From an uncultured Erysipelotrichaceae bacterium (GTDB taxonomy: Bacteria; Bacillota_I; Bacilli_A; Erysipelotrichales; Coprobacillaceae): a stretch of 45,559 nucleotides of DNA. The position numbers were made by a program, and so were the translations under genes. Positions 14,276-21,727 of this stretch are shown in pieces. The notes under the pieces are model-generated. The model worked only from the letters and a program-made list of their open reading frames with translations. It did not search any database and had not been told where the DNA came from. Position 1 is the stretch's first letter, and every line of letters starts with the position of its first letter. Location: assembly GCA_900538465.1 (NCBI GenBank), contig UPXV01000025.1, forward strand, positions 1 to 45,559, written 5' to 3'.

Positions 14276-15215
14276 CCAAAGGCAGTTAAAAAAAGAAGCT
14301 GATAAATACAAGTTTGTTAGAGATACTTATGAAAAAGTCGTAAGATTGGTTGACATATTAGCATATATACGTTCTGTCCCATTCCTATTTCATCATCTTG
14401 CATTAAAAGGAGGAACAGCAATTAATCTAACCATTTTTGACTTACCACGGCTTTCTGTAGATCTAGATTTTGATTTTACAGATAATGTATCCCGTGAAGA
14501 AATGATGATTATGCGTCAAAAAATAAAAGAATTGCTTTTCTCATATTTAGAGAAAAATGATTATCGTGTAGATAAAGAAACAAGAACCCGCCATGCCCTT
14601 GATAGTTTTAAAGTATATTATACGAATGCTGGAAATAATTCGGATTCAATAAAACTAGAAATTAACTATATGCTTAGAGCTCATATCTATGAACCAATTA
14701 TCATAAAAAGCAAGAATTATGGATTCATTAAAGATGTAGAAATAAGAACGTTACATCCCTATGAAATATATGGTAGTAAACTTGTAGCTCTCATGACACG
14801 TTCTACTCCTAGAGATCTATATGACTTCCTTTATATGATTAAATCAGAGATATTTGATGATGATGGTATAAATCAAATAAAAAAATGTTCTGTCTTTTAC
14901 AGAGCAATCAGTAATGAAGATGGCCATTTCGATTATAATTTAGATAATCTTAACAGTATTACGCAAAATCAAATCAAACGATTTTTGATTCCTGTTATTA
15001 ATTCAAAGGAGTTTTTTTCCCTTGCAGAAGCTCATCAACAAATTCTTGAATTCTTTAATAAACACTTTATTTTAACTGACCAAGAAAAAGAATTTTTAAA
15101 TCAGTTTGAAAATAAGAACTATCAACCACAGTTATTGTTTCATAATGAACAACTTAAAAGAATTGAAAATCATCCTATGGCTATTTGGAAAACAAAGATG
15201 CCATCAAAAGTATAA
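14265..15215 (+). CDS. abiEii: AbiEii-type nucleotidyltransferase toxin
   Basis: The 316-residue protein has the AbiEii/MenT-type nucleotidyltransferase fold. The diagnostic motif LKGGTAINL followed by LPRLSVDLDFDF lies at about residues 47-70 and supplies the GG-T and D-x-D metal- and nucleotide-binding residues. Further conserved pieces are IKLEINYM near 128 and EIYGSKLVALMTRSTPRDLYD near 165. Characterised relatives modify tRNA 3' ends or bind GTP. The ATG lies inside the end of the antitoxin gene, after CGAAAGGAAA. A strong terminator follows 11 bases after the stop. The pair sits beside tRNA-Arg and gene debris, a usual accessory setting. Confidence 0.9.
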   Translation: MKFNQRQLKKEADKYKFVRDTYEKVVRLVDILAYIRSVPFLFHHLALKGGTAINLTIFDLPRLSVDLDFDFTDNVSREEMMIMRQKIKELLFSYLEKNDYRVDKETRTRHALDSFKVYYTNAGNNSDSIKLEINYMLRAHIYEPIIIKSKNYGFIKDVEIRTLHPYEIYGSKLVALMTRSTPRDLYDFLYMIKSEIFDDDGINQIKKCSVFYRAISNEDGHFDYNLDNLNSITQNQIKRFLIPVINSKEFFSLAEAHQQILEFFNKHFILTDQEKEFLNQFENKNYQPQLLFHNEQLKRIENHPMAIWKTKMPSKV

Positions 15216-15226
15216 AAACATTGAAT

Positions 15227-15250
15227 AAAGGAGCAAATTTGCTCCTTTTT
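15227..15250 (+). terminator. Terminator of the AbiE operon
   Basis: AAAGGAGC and GCTCCTTT form a perfect 8-bp stem around AAATTT, followed by T on the plus strand, 11 bases after the AbiEii stop codon. Confidence 0.88.
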
Positions 15251-15271
15251 ATCACGGCAGGAGATTATATT

Positions 15272-15386
15272 ATGTTAAGTACTAGAAAATTATCAGAAAA
15301 CAATTCAATTTTATGACAAAAAGGGACTCTTAAAATCAAGTGATATTAATGAAAACGGATATAGATTTTATGATGAGAAGGCATAA
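15272..15386 (+). pseudogene. Remnant of a MerR-family regulator
   Basis: An ATG with CAGGAGAT in front encodes MLSTRKLSE, then runs out of frame; after a deletion the frame beginning at 15306 reads QFYDKKGLLKSS, then NENGYRFYDEKA and a stop. This is the classic first-helix and wing pattern of a MerR DNA-binding domain, with about eight codons and a frame lost between the halves and everything after the wing missing. It is too short to function. It marks decay next to the AbiE operon. Confidence 0.7.
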
Positions 15387-15454
15387 TTATGATTAAATTA
15401 TATAAGAATTTATATTTATTTTGATTAGCAAAAATAGAAAAAGTTCGACTCACG

Positions 15455-15485
15455 TAAAAAACAACCAACAAGAATGTTGATTGTT
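15455..15485 (-). terminator. Terminator of the tRNA-Arg transcript
   Basis: An 11-bp stem with one G-U pair (15460-15470 with 15475-15485) has a four-base loop and is followed by T6 on the minus strand, about 100 bases beyond the tRNA 3' end. Confidence 0.75.
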
Positions 15486-15582
15486 AATGAAATGAATAGA
15501 ACTTTTTTATTAAAGCCAAAGCAAATCAGTCTATACTCATTTTTGCTAAGACCTCAATAAATACTCTATTTATTAGCAAAAT

Positions 15583-15659
15583 TGGCGTCCACGAGAGGAT
15601 TTGAACCTCCGACCCCACGCTTAGGAGGCGTGTGCTCTATCCAGCTGAGCTACGTGGAC
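15583..15659 (-). tRNA. tRNA-Arg(CCU)
   Basis: The minus strand folds as a complete 77-base cloverleaf: acceptor GTCCACG/CGTGGAC, D-arm GCTC/GAGC, anticodon stem CACGC/GCGTG around loop CTCCTAA (anticodon CCT at positions 34-36), TTCGAAT in the T-loop, discriminator G and an encoded CCA. It reads AGG arginine codons. The surrounding DNA carries gene remnants and inverted repeats, a common outcome of integration at tRNA genes. Confidence 0.97.
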
Positions 15660-15710
15660 ATATGTTTCACTTTCTAAGTTTTGCTAATCAAAAAGTCTTA
15701 GTTTTGCAAC

Positions 15711-15729
15711 TCTCTATCTCTCTGAGCTA
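15711..15729 (-). other. tRNA D-arm-like remnant
   Basis: TAGCTCAGAGAGATAGAGA on the minus strand matches the D-arm of the adjacent tRNA-Arg (15634-15652) at 15 of 19 positions, but no acceptor, anticodon or T arm can be built around it. It lies about 50 bases upstream of the tRNA and looks like a decayed tRNA copy. Confidence 0.35.
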
Positions 15730-15794
15730 GCAAGAGATATGTGTAGCATTTATTTTATCATGCCTACTTAAAAAATTCAATTATCAATCAAAGA

Positions 15795-15873
15795 AAAGCA
15801 TCCAAAATGAAAAGGATGCTTTGATTATAAGTCATAGTTGTGTATGGGAGAATAGGTTAGTCGTTTATGACTT
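15795..15873 (-). ncRNA. Possible structured RNA ending in a terminator
   Basis: On the minus strand an 8-bp stem AAGTCATA/TATGACTT (15866-15873 with 15829-15836) encloses about 29 bases, and is followed by a terminator-like hairpin AAAGCATCC/GGATGCTTT (15814-15822 with 15795-15803) and TCTTT. A TATAAT sequence lies upstream, but no good -35 box. It could be the 3' untranslated region of the 59-residue gene at 15983-16162 rather than a separate RNA. Confidence 0.3.
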
Positions 15874-15982
15874 ATTTATTATATAAAGGGTATTTGTTTT
15901 CTATTAAAAAGGGAAAGGAAATTGATTATATTTTTTATCACCTCCTATATTTACCATTATACTGATTACAAAGGAAAAAGTT

Positions 15983-16162
15983 TTAAGATTTATTTAAGAT
16001 TCTATTATGATTCCATTTATTTAAAAGAATCTCAATATAATAGATTGTCATTTTTTCATACCATTCACCAGTTTGTAAATCAACCAAAGAATAAAGATGA
16101 TTCTCCCTTTTAATTAATCCTAAACCATAATGATATAGACCTGCTTGTATATCTATTGGCAT
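15983..16162 (-). CDS. Small protein of unknown function (59 residues)
   Basis: A 59-codon frame begins with ATG at 16162, exactly 8 bases after a perfect AGGAGG. The product is soluble-looking and of normal composition: MPIDIQAGLYHYGLG, then LYSLVDLQTGEWYEKM near the middle and a basic tail NKWNHNRILNKS. No signal peptide, membrane helix or known family is visible. The ribosome binding site is the 3' arm of the terminator hairpin of the preceding PAP2 gene, and its spacer is that terminator's T8 tract, so the gene is read only by read-through or antitermination, with its start partly folded. An antisense frame of 63 codons has a poorer start and is not accepted. Confidence 0.65.
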   Translation of the reverse strand: MPIDIQAGLYHYGLGLIKRENHLYSLVDLQTGEWYEKMTIYYIEILLNKWNHNRILNKS

Positions 16163-16198
16163 AAAAAAAACCTCCTGTTGTATTTTATGAACAAGGAG
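16163..16198 (-). terminator. Terminator of the PAP2 gene that also carries a ribosome binding site
   Basis: On the minus strand CTCCTTGTT pairs with AACAGGAG (one bulged base) around a ten-base loop and is followed by GT8. The stop codon of the PAP2 gene is within the loop, and the 3' arm AACAGGAGG is the ribosome binding site of the 59-residue gene. Confidence 0.75.
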
Positions 16199-16793
16199 AT
16201 TTTTTATGATGAAATAATATAAATAAAATGGTTACAAAATATGTGAGTGCAAAAAGATATCCTGCCAAAACATCACTCGTATAATGTACACCCAAATAAA
16301 TCCTTGTTATGCCAATGAGTAATGGCATAACCATAAGAATCATTCCAAATTTTTTCCCTTTTTGATAAATAATAAATGCAAATAATGCATAGAAAACAAA
16401 AGAACACATGGCATGAGCCGAAGGGAAACTATAACTTGTCTCAACAACGAGATGAACGACTGATGGTCGTGGTCTAGCAACAATCCATTTTATCACTTGA
16501 TTGATCAAAGCAATACTAGCCATGTTTAAACTTACCCATAGTCCTATCTTTCTATTAACAATGAAACACACAAAACATACCCCAACAATAAAAACAGTTG
16601 ATCCAAAAAATGTTATGAATTTCATTATTTGTGTAACATGTTCACTTTCAAAAGAATGAATCAATTGATAAACACCATTATCCATTGATTCAAATGTGCC
16701 TTGAAAAAAGAAAATCAAATAAATCAACAAAAGAAGCCAACATAAGACAACTCCTTTTAACCTATTAGAGGTCTTTATCAACTCTAATCCCAT
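16185..16793 (-). CDS. PAP2 family membrane phosphatase
   Basis: The 202-residue protein has about six membrane segments and the three motifs of type 2 phosphatidic acid phosphatases: KWIVARPRP (residues about 98-106), SFPSAHAM (about 121-128) and TRIYLGVHYTSDVLAG (about 163-178). The active-site histidines and the aspartate are present. Likely substrates are phosphatidate, lyso-lipid phosphates or undecaprenyl pyrophosphate; the sequence does not decide. Its ATG lies inside the end of cysE (29-base overlap) with AAGGAA close by, so the two genes are translationally coupled. Its terminator contains the ribosome binding site of the next gene. Confidence 0.88.
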   Translation of the reverse strand: MGLELIKTSNRLKGVVLCWLLLLIYLIFFFQGTFESMDNGVYQLIHSFESEHVTQIMKFITFFGSTVFIVGVCFVCFIVNRKIGLWVSLNMASIALINQVIKWIVARPRPSVVHLVVETSYSFPSAHAMCSFVFYALFAFIIYQKGKKFGMILMVMPLLIGITRIYLGVHYTSDVLAGYLFALTYFVTILFILFHHKKSPCS

Positions 16794-17301
16794 TTTCCTT
16801 CACAATTCTTCCTGGCACACCAACAACTGTACAATTAGGTGGAACATCTTTTAAAACAACTGAAGAAGCTCCAACAATACTATTATCACCAATAGTGACA
16901 TCACCTATAATTTTAGCTCCAGCAGAAATCATGACATTATTTAATAATGTTGGATGTCTTTTTACTTTATGTTCACCTGTTCCAACGCCACCTAATGTCA
17001 CACCTTGATAAAGTGTACAATCATTTCCAATAATCGTTGTTTCCCCAATCACAACCCCCATACCATGATCAATAAACAACCTTCTTCCAATCGTTGCTCC
17101 TGGATGAATTTCAATCCCTGTTAAAAAACGAGCAACTTGACTTAAAAATCTAGCCAAGATTTTCAAATGAATATTCCATAAAAAATGATTAATACGATAG
17201 AAGAACATAGCATGTAATCCAGGATAATTTAAGACAACATTCACTCGATTACGTGCAGCTGGATCCATTTCTAAAATTCTAGAAATCAAACTTTTTTCCA
17301 T
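16765..17301 (-). CDS. cysE: Serine O-acetyltransferase
   Basis: The 178-residue protein is a short CysE/EpsC-type serine acetyltransferase, making O-acetylserine from serine and acetyl-CoA for cysteine synthesis. An N-terminal helical part with DPAARNRVNVVLNYPGLHAM is followed by a left-handed beta-helix of hexapeptide repeats; the catalytic region FIDHGMGVVIGETTIIG lies near residue 75 and HPTLLNNVMISAGAKI near 120. It lacks the longer N-terminal domain of the enterobacterial enzyme, as usual in Firmicutes. GAGGGTG precedes the ATG at 17301. No T-box lies in the short leader, but a 7-4-7 inverted repeat lies at 17360-17377. Confidence 0.92.
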   Translation of the reverse strand: MEKSLISRILEMDPAARNRVNVVLNYPGLHAMFFYRINHFLWNIHLKILARFLSQVARFLTGIEIHPGATIGRRLFIDHGMGVVIGETTIIGNDCTLYQGVTLGGVGTGEHKVKRHPTLLNNVMISAGAKIIGDVTIGDNSIVGASSVVLKDVPPNCTVVGVPGRIVKENGIRVDKDL

Positions 17302-17359
17302 TACTTTCACCCTCTTTGTTTAACTATTTAAGCACAAATTTAAAAAAGTTACAATTTAA

Positions 17360-17377
17360 GTTATAATTTTTTATAAC
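17360..17377. promoter_or_regulatory. Inverted repeat upstream of cysE
   Basis: GTTATAA-TTTT-TTATAAC has 7-base arms and overlaps a weak minus-strand promoter (TTGCAT, 18 bases, TATAAA; 17370-17399). It may be the operator of a sulphur-responsive repressor, but does not match a motif I can name. Confidence 0.35.
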
Positions 17378-17420
17378 CTTAACAACTTATTTTATGCAAA
17401 AATCCTCATTTTACATAATC

Positions 17421-17442
17421 AAAAAGTCACATTTCTGTGACT
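17421..17442 (-). terminator. Terminator of the Glf-MATE operon
   Basis: AGTCACA/TGTGACT form a perfect 7-bp stem around GAAA on the minus strand, followed by T5. The MATE stop codon overlaps the stem. Confidence 0.88.
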
Positions 17443-18865
17443 AATCTTCTATAATATCATCAGGTTTCTTCAATTCACGTTTATAGAATCTCAAAAACAT
17501 AAATGTTGTAATACATGCTGCTAAAATATCAGAAACAGGTTCTGCAAATAAAACTGCAAAAACACGTGAGCCATCATGAACCATCGATGTAATAGAACTT
17601 GATAATGCACTAGCAAATCCACTTCCACCTAGTAAATATGGGAAAATATAAATCAATGGAATCAAAAGAATAATCTTTCTCGTAATGGCCATCCATACTG
17701 AAACCTTGGCTTGACCTAAAGCCATAAATGCTTGTTGACAAGCAATTTGTGCTCCAAACATTCCTGAACCAATCAAGAACACACGCAAAGCCCATGAGGC
17801 AAAAACAATTGTTTGACTATCACTAGCAAAGATAGAAACAAAGAAATCAGAAAAGAACATAACAATTCCACTTGCTATAAAAGCAAAACTTAAACAAAGA
17901 ATAAAAACAAGTTTGAACGTCTTTCTTACACGTGTATAATTCTTAGCACCATAATTGTAACTAATAATAGGTTGAGCGCCTTGACATAATCCTTGCAGTG
18001 GCAATGTAATAAATTGCCATAAACTCATCAAAATAGCCATTGTCGCAACCGCCATTGTTCCTCCATACATTAATAACTGATTATTAAATGAAATTTGTAA
18101 TAAACTTTCTGTTGCTGTTTGAACAAATGGAGAAACTCCTAAAGCCATAATTGAGAAGGCAATATGTAAATTAGGAACAAGATAGTTCTTTCTAATTTTA
18201 ATAATACTCTTTTTCCCAAACAAGAAAATTAATACCCATAAAGCTGAAACACCTTGAGAAATAATTGTCGCTAAGGCAGCACCAGAAACTCCCATATCAA
18301 ATACAAAGATAAAAAGAGGATCTAGGATAATATTTAAGATAGCGCCAATGACCACTGTACACATTCCAGTTTTTGCAAACCCTTGTGTATTAATATAAGC
18401 ATTCATACCTAAAGTAATTTGTACAAACACTGTTCCTAAAGCATAAATACGAATATAGTCAATAGCTTGTGATAAAGTTTCGCTGTTAGCTCCAAACAGT
18501 AATAATAAGGGTTCTTTGAAAACCAAAGTTATAATTGTTAAAACAATTCCAGTCGCAATCAATAAAACAAAACTATTGGTCATGATTTGTTCAGCTTTAT
18601 CTTTTCTTTGTTCACCTAAACGAATTGCACATAATGGCGCTCCTCCTACTCCCACCAATTGTGTAAAAGCAGTAATAAAAGTGAGAATTGGTAAGGCTAC
18701 AGATAAAGCCGCCATAGCCGATGTTCCATTTGTCATTTGACCAATATAAATACGATCAACAATGTTATATAAAATATTAACCAATTGAGCAATAATGGAT
18801 GGAATCGCGAGTGATAATAATAATCTCGGAATTTTTTCATATGCTAATTTTTGATTTGTTGCCAT
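17441..18865 (-). CDS. MATE family transporter
   Basis: The 474-residue protein has the twelve-helix MATE (DinF/NorM-type) architecture, with the family-typical openings PRLLLSLAIPSIIAQLVNILY and IVDRIYIGQM at the N-terminus and a duplicated second half starting near residue 235. MATE proteins export drugs or metabolites with proton or sodium antiport. Here it ends an operon with UDP-galactopyranose mutase, a glycosyltransferase and a PAP2-like enzyme, so export or flipping of a glycolipid-related product is possible; a general drug pump is equally compatible. AGGAGG lies 6 bases before the ATG. A short weak hairpin separates it from the PAP2-like gene. Confidence 0.92.
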   Translation of the reverse strand: MATNQKLAYEKIPRLLLSLAIPSIIAQLVNILYNIVDRIYIGQMTNGTSAMAALSVALPILTFITAFTQLVGVGGAPLCAIRLGEQRKDKAEQIMTNSFVLLIATGIVLTIITLVFKEPLLLLFGANSETLSQAIDYIRIYALGTVFVQITLGMNAYINTQGFAKTGMCTVVIGAILNIILDPLFIFVFDMGVSGAALATIISQGVSALWVLIFLFGKKSIIKIRKNYLVPNLHIAFSIMALGVSPFVQTATESLLQISFNNQLLMYGGTMAVATMAILMSLWQFITLPLQGLCQGAQPIISYNYGAKNYTRVRKTFKLVFILCLSFAFIASGIVMFFSDFFVSIFASDSQTIVFASWALRVFLIGSGMFGAQIACQQAFMALGQAKVSVWMAITRKIILLIPLIYIFPYLLGGSGFASALSSSITSMVHDGSRVFAVLFAEPVSDILAACITTFMFLRFYKRELKKPDDIIED

Positions 18866-18891
18866 TTTTCCTCCTAATAAAAAGCGAAGTC

Positions 18892-19545
18892 TTATAACTT
18901 CCCTTTTTCTAAAAATTTTGTAATTTGTAAAACATCTTTTTTATAAATGAAAATATACAATACAATTGCAAGTAAACTTGCTGAAATTGCATCTAAAATA
19001 GAATGCTGTTTAATAAACATTGTTGATAATGTAATCATGATTGCTGAAACACTTGCAAAGATTTTCATTGTTTTTGAATCTTTAAAATCTTGACATTTGA
19101 TTAAAGCAATAGCACAGCCTATAGAATTATAGACATGGATACTTGGAAAAACATTTTGACTCTTATCAGCAGTATAAATAAAGTTCAGCAAGAAAGTTTC
19201 TAATCCACTTCCTTCAATCACTGCAGGACGATGATCATAACTTGTTGGATAAATTGTAAAGATAATAAGACATACTGTCATACCTATAAACAAGAAAGCT
19301 ACACATTGGTAAAAATCTTTTTTATGGGTAAAAAACAAATAGGCAATTGTTCCTGCAACAAAGAGGAACCAATAAACATAAGGATAGATAAACCAAGAAA
19401 TAAATGGTGTTGCTTTATCTATTGTTGTATAAACATCATGGAATCCTGTATTGCCTCTTAACTGTAATCCAAAATACCATGGTAGATAAAAGATAAAATA
19501 TAAGAAAACCCATGCATGTTTATATTGTGATAAAAATTTCTTCAT
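18892..19545 (-). CDS. PAP2-like membrane enzyme (Aur1/phosphotransferase type)
   Basis: The 217-residue protein has about six membrane segments and a variant PAP2 core: FPSIHVYNSIG near residue 137 and KQHSILDAISA near residue 184, with histidine and aspartate placed as in the PAP2_3 group that includes inositol-phosphorylceramide synthase-like enzymes. This group often transfers phospho-head groups rather than simply hydrolysing phosphate. Its ATG shares one base with the stop of the glycosyltransferase gene (TAATG), implying coupled translation. Together with Glf and GT2 it may build or process a galactofuranosyl or phosphoglycolipid; the reaction is inferred from context only. Confidence 0.82.
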   Translation of the reverse strand: MKKFLSQYKHAWVFLYFIFYLPWYFGLQLRGNTGFHDVYTTIDKATPFISWFIYPYVYWFLFVAGTIAYLFFTHKKDFYQCVAFLFIGMTVCLIIFTIYPTSYDHRPAVIEGSGLETFLLNFIYTADKSQNVFPSIHVYNSIGCAIALIKCQDFKDSKTMKIFASVSAIMITLSTMFIKQHSILDAISASLLAIVLYIFIYKKDVLQITKFLEKGKL

Positions 19546-20561
19546 TAGTTAAAACCAAACAGCTTTCTTGAGATATTATACCCAGTTGTAATAATTTTTT
19601 TACCAACAAGACTATCCATTTCCATCATTGAACCTAGTAATGTATGTTTCACTGCTTTATACAATTCTGGATTCTTTTCTTTTAAATATGCCCACAATTC
19701 ATCTTTTTTAGCAAGATGTTCTTTCGTTCCAGATTTCACTAATAAAACAGTAGAAACAGTTGTAATCATTGTTAAATATTTAACCATATAATTACGTAAT
19801 TTACGACTCTTCAATTTCATAACATCACAACAATCAATCATCATTTTATTGACTTTGATTTGTTGATCAATACGAGAAATCATCACCTTTTCATTAACAG
19901 ACTGATCTTCTCTACCAATATAATAACGATACAAATCAACATTTAAATAGTATAAAGTATTCACAAATGGTAATGGTTGATAAACAAACAAATTATCAAC
20001 ATAGAATGTATGCTTTGGTAATTCAAGATTACAATTTCTTAATAATTGTGTACGATAAATCACACTATGCATTAATAAATTTTGTTGTGGATAAAAATAC
20101 TTTACATCATACCATCTAAATGTTCTATTTTGTGGTAAAGCATTTGTATATTTAATAACACTTGTTTTGTTTTCACTTGGTTTTTCATAAACATAATTGG
20201 CAATTAACATATCTACATCTTCATCTTTTTCATGTAACATCTTAATTGTTTCTAAAACCTTCACAAGTGCAGATTGATCAAACCAATCATCACTGTCTAA
20301 AACTTTAAAATAAAGACCAGTAGCATTCTTCAAACCAGTATTGACTGCTTGACCATGACCTCCATTTTCTTGATGAATACATTTAATCGTTTCAGGATAT
20401 TGTTTGGCATATTCATCACCAATACGCCCTGTTTCATCTTTTGAACCATCATCAACAATAATCACTTCAACATCATCTTTTAAAATCAAACAAGATTCAA
20501 TAGCCTTTGCCATATATTCTTGAGAATTATAACTTGGAATCGCAACACTTAAATACTTCAT
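19545..20561 (-). CDS. Family 2 glycosyltransferase
   Basis: The 338-residue protein has an N-terminal GT-A domain with the family 2 pattern: SVAIPSYNSQEYMAKAIES, VIIVDDGSKDETG near residue 37, ENGGHGQAVNTGLKNA near 67 and the metal-binding DSDDW near 93. The C-terminal third is helical and lacks membrane helices, so it probably works at the cytoplasmic membrane face. AGGAGG lies 6 bases before the ATG, 9 bases after the Glf stop. Position right after UDP-galactopyranose mutase suggests it uses UDP-galactofuranose, but this cannot be proven from sequence. Confidence 0.92.
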   Translation of the reverse strand: MKYLSVAIPSYNSQEYMAKAIESCLILKDDVEVIIVDDGSKDETGRIGDEYAKQYPETIKCIHQENGGHGQAVNTGLKNATGLYFKVLDSDDWFDQSALVKVLETIKMLHEKDEDVDMLIANYVYEKPSENKTSVIKYTNALPQNRTFRWYDVKYFYPQQNLLMHSVIYRTQLLRNCNLELPKHTFYVDNLFVYQPLPFVNTLYYLNVDLYRYYIGREDQSVNEKVMISRIDQQIKVNKMMIDCCDVMKLKSRKLRNYMVKYLTMITTVSTVLLVKSGTKEHLAKKDELWAYLKEKNPELYKAVKHTLLGSMMEMDSLVGKKIITTGYNISRKLFGFN

Positions 20562-20570
20562 AATGTCCTC

Positions 20571-21707
20571 CTATAATTGTTTTGTTAAAGCTAAAGCTTC
20601 TTCAACAATACCATCAATATTATAATATTTATATTGAGCCAATCTTCCTAACAAATAAAAGTTAGAAAAAGGTTTCACTAAATCCACATATTTTTGATGC
20701 ATTGCTATATTTTCTGGGCTTAAGATAGCATAATAAGGAACCTGATGGTTATCCTTATAAACTTCTGGATATTCTTTAATAATAGTTGTTCCTTCAATAT
20801 CTTGTCCTGTTAAATATTTAAACTCTGTAATACGTGTATAATCTTCACTCACAGTATAATTGACAACCCCTTTAGATTGATAATGATCTTGAGGATAATG
20901 TTCAAAATCAAAACGTAATGAACGATATGGTAATTGTCCTAAACGATTATCAAAAAGTTCATCAATTGCTCCTGTAAAAATGATATTTCCAGTAACTTCT
21001 TTTCCTAAATAAGAAATTTTATGATTTTCAAAATCAAAAGATAATAATTCTTTTGCATCTTTTCCTAATTCAACTTCAATAAGAGGATGATCCAACATTC
21101 TTTCAAAAAGTTTTGTATATCCTTCTAATGGCATTCCTTGATAACGATCTTGAAAATAACGATTATCATATGAAATCAAAACAGGAACTCTAGCTGTAAC
21201 ACTTTGATCAACTTCTTCAGGTTTTTGATTCCATTGTTTCATTGTATATTTTAAGAAAATATTTTCATAAACATATTGAGCCACTTCTTGAATACCTTGA
21301 GAAGAACTTTTTTGAAGTTCTAAAATAGGAACTCTGGCATTCATACCATATGTATCAATCAATTCTTGTTTTAATTGTTGACCTTTTTCTTCACCAAAAA
21401 CAATCATCAATGTATTTAAATTAAATGGAATTGGAATAATTTTTCCATAAACATTTCCCACAACTTCATGAGAATAATCATACCACTTTGTAAAACGTGA
21501 TAAAAATTCATAAACCTCTTGATTATTGGTATGAAAAATATGTGGTCCATACTTATGAACAAGCACTCCATATTTATCATATTCATCATAACAGTTCCCA
21601 CCAATATGTTGACGTTTTTCAATAATTTTCACTTTTTCTCCACGTTCAGCTAAAACACGAGCCACAACAGCTCCTGCAAAACCACAACCAATAATTAAAT
21701 TCTCCAC
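20571..21707 (-). CDS. glf: UDP-galactopyranose mutase
   Basis: The 378-residue flavoenzyme converts UDP-galactopyranose to UDP-galactofuranose. It begins with the FAD-binding VENLIIGCGFAGAVVARVLA, followed by IIEKRQHIGGNCYDEYD and HKYGPHIFHTNNQEVYEF (residues about 55-75), all hallmark segments of Glf, and ends with FYLLGRLAQYKYYNID. The start is GTG at 21707, right after GAGGTGAGA; it gives a family-typical length and N-terminus, while longer frames would overlap the preceding gene. It is the second gene of a five-gene operon and defines it as galactofuranose-related. Confidence 0.96.
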   Translation of the reverse strand: MENLIIGCGFAGAVVARVLAERGEKVKIIEKRQHIGGNCYDEYDKYGVLVHKYGPHIFHTNNQEVYEFLSRFTKWYDYSHEVVGNVYGKIIPIPFNLNTLMIVFGEEKGQQLKQELIDTYGMNARVPILELQKSSSQGIQEVAQYVYENIFLKYTMKQWNQKPEEVDQSVTARVPVLISYDNRYFQDRYQGMPLEGYTKLFERMLDHPLIEVELGKDAKELLSFDFENHKISYLGKEVTGNIIFTGAIDELFDNRLGQLPYRSLRFDFEHYPQDHYQSKGVVNYTVSEDYTRITEFKYLTGQDIEGTTIIKEYPEVYKDNHQVPYYAILSPENIAMHQKYVDLVKPFSNFYLLGRLAQYKYYNIDGIVEEALALTKQL

Positions 21708-21727
21708 ACTCTCACCTCTAGTCTCTA

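Larger units (their letters stand above)
15419..15693. repeat. Inverted repeats flanking tRNA-Arg
   Basis: TTTTGATTAGCAAAA at 15419-15433 is exactly inverted as TTTTGCTAATCAAAA at 15679-15693. Two further partial copies lie between (TTTTGCTAA near 15541 and TTAGCAAAA near 15573), forming their own inverted pair just beyond the 3' end of the tRNA. The copies may be terminal repeats of a small element or products of local duplication. Confidence 0.55.

Noticed and set aside
15922..16113. 63-codon frame on the plus strand
   Set aside because: Its TTG start is only a few bases from a weak AAGGA, it is very aromatic and biased, and it runs antisense to a small gene with a much better start.
17302..17440. 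T-box or S-box leader before cysE
   Set aside because: The leader is short and lacks the AAGGTGG-type T-box or S-box core; only an inverted repeat is present.
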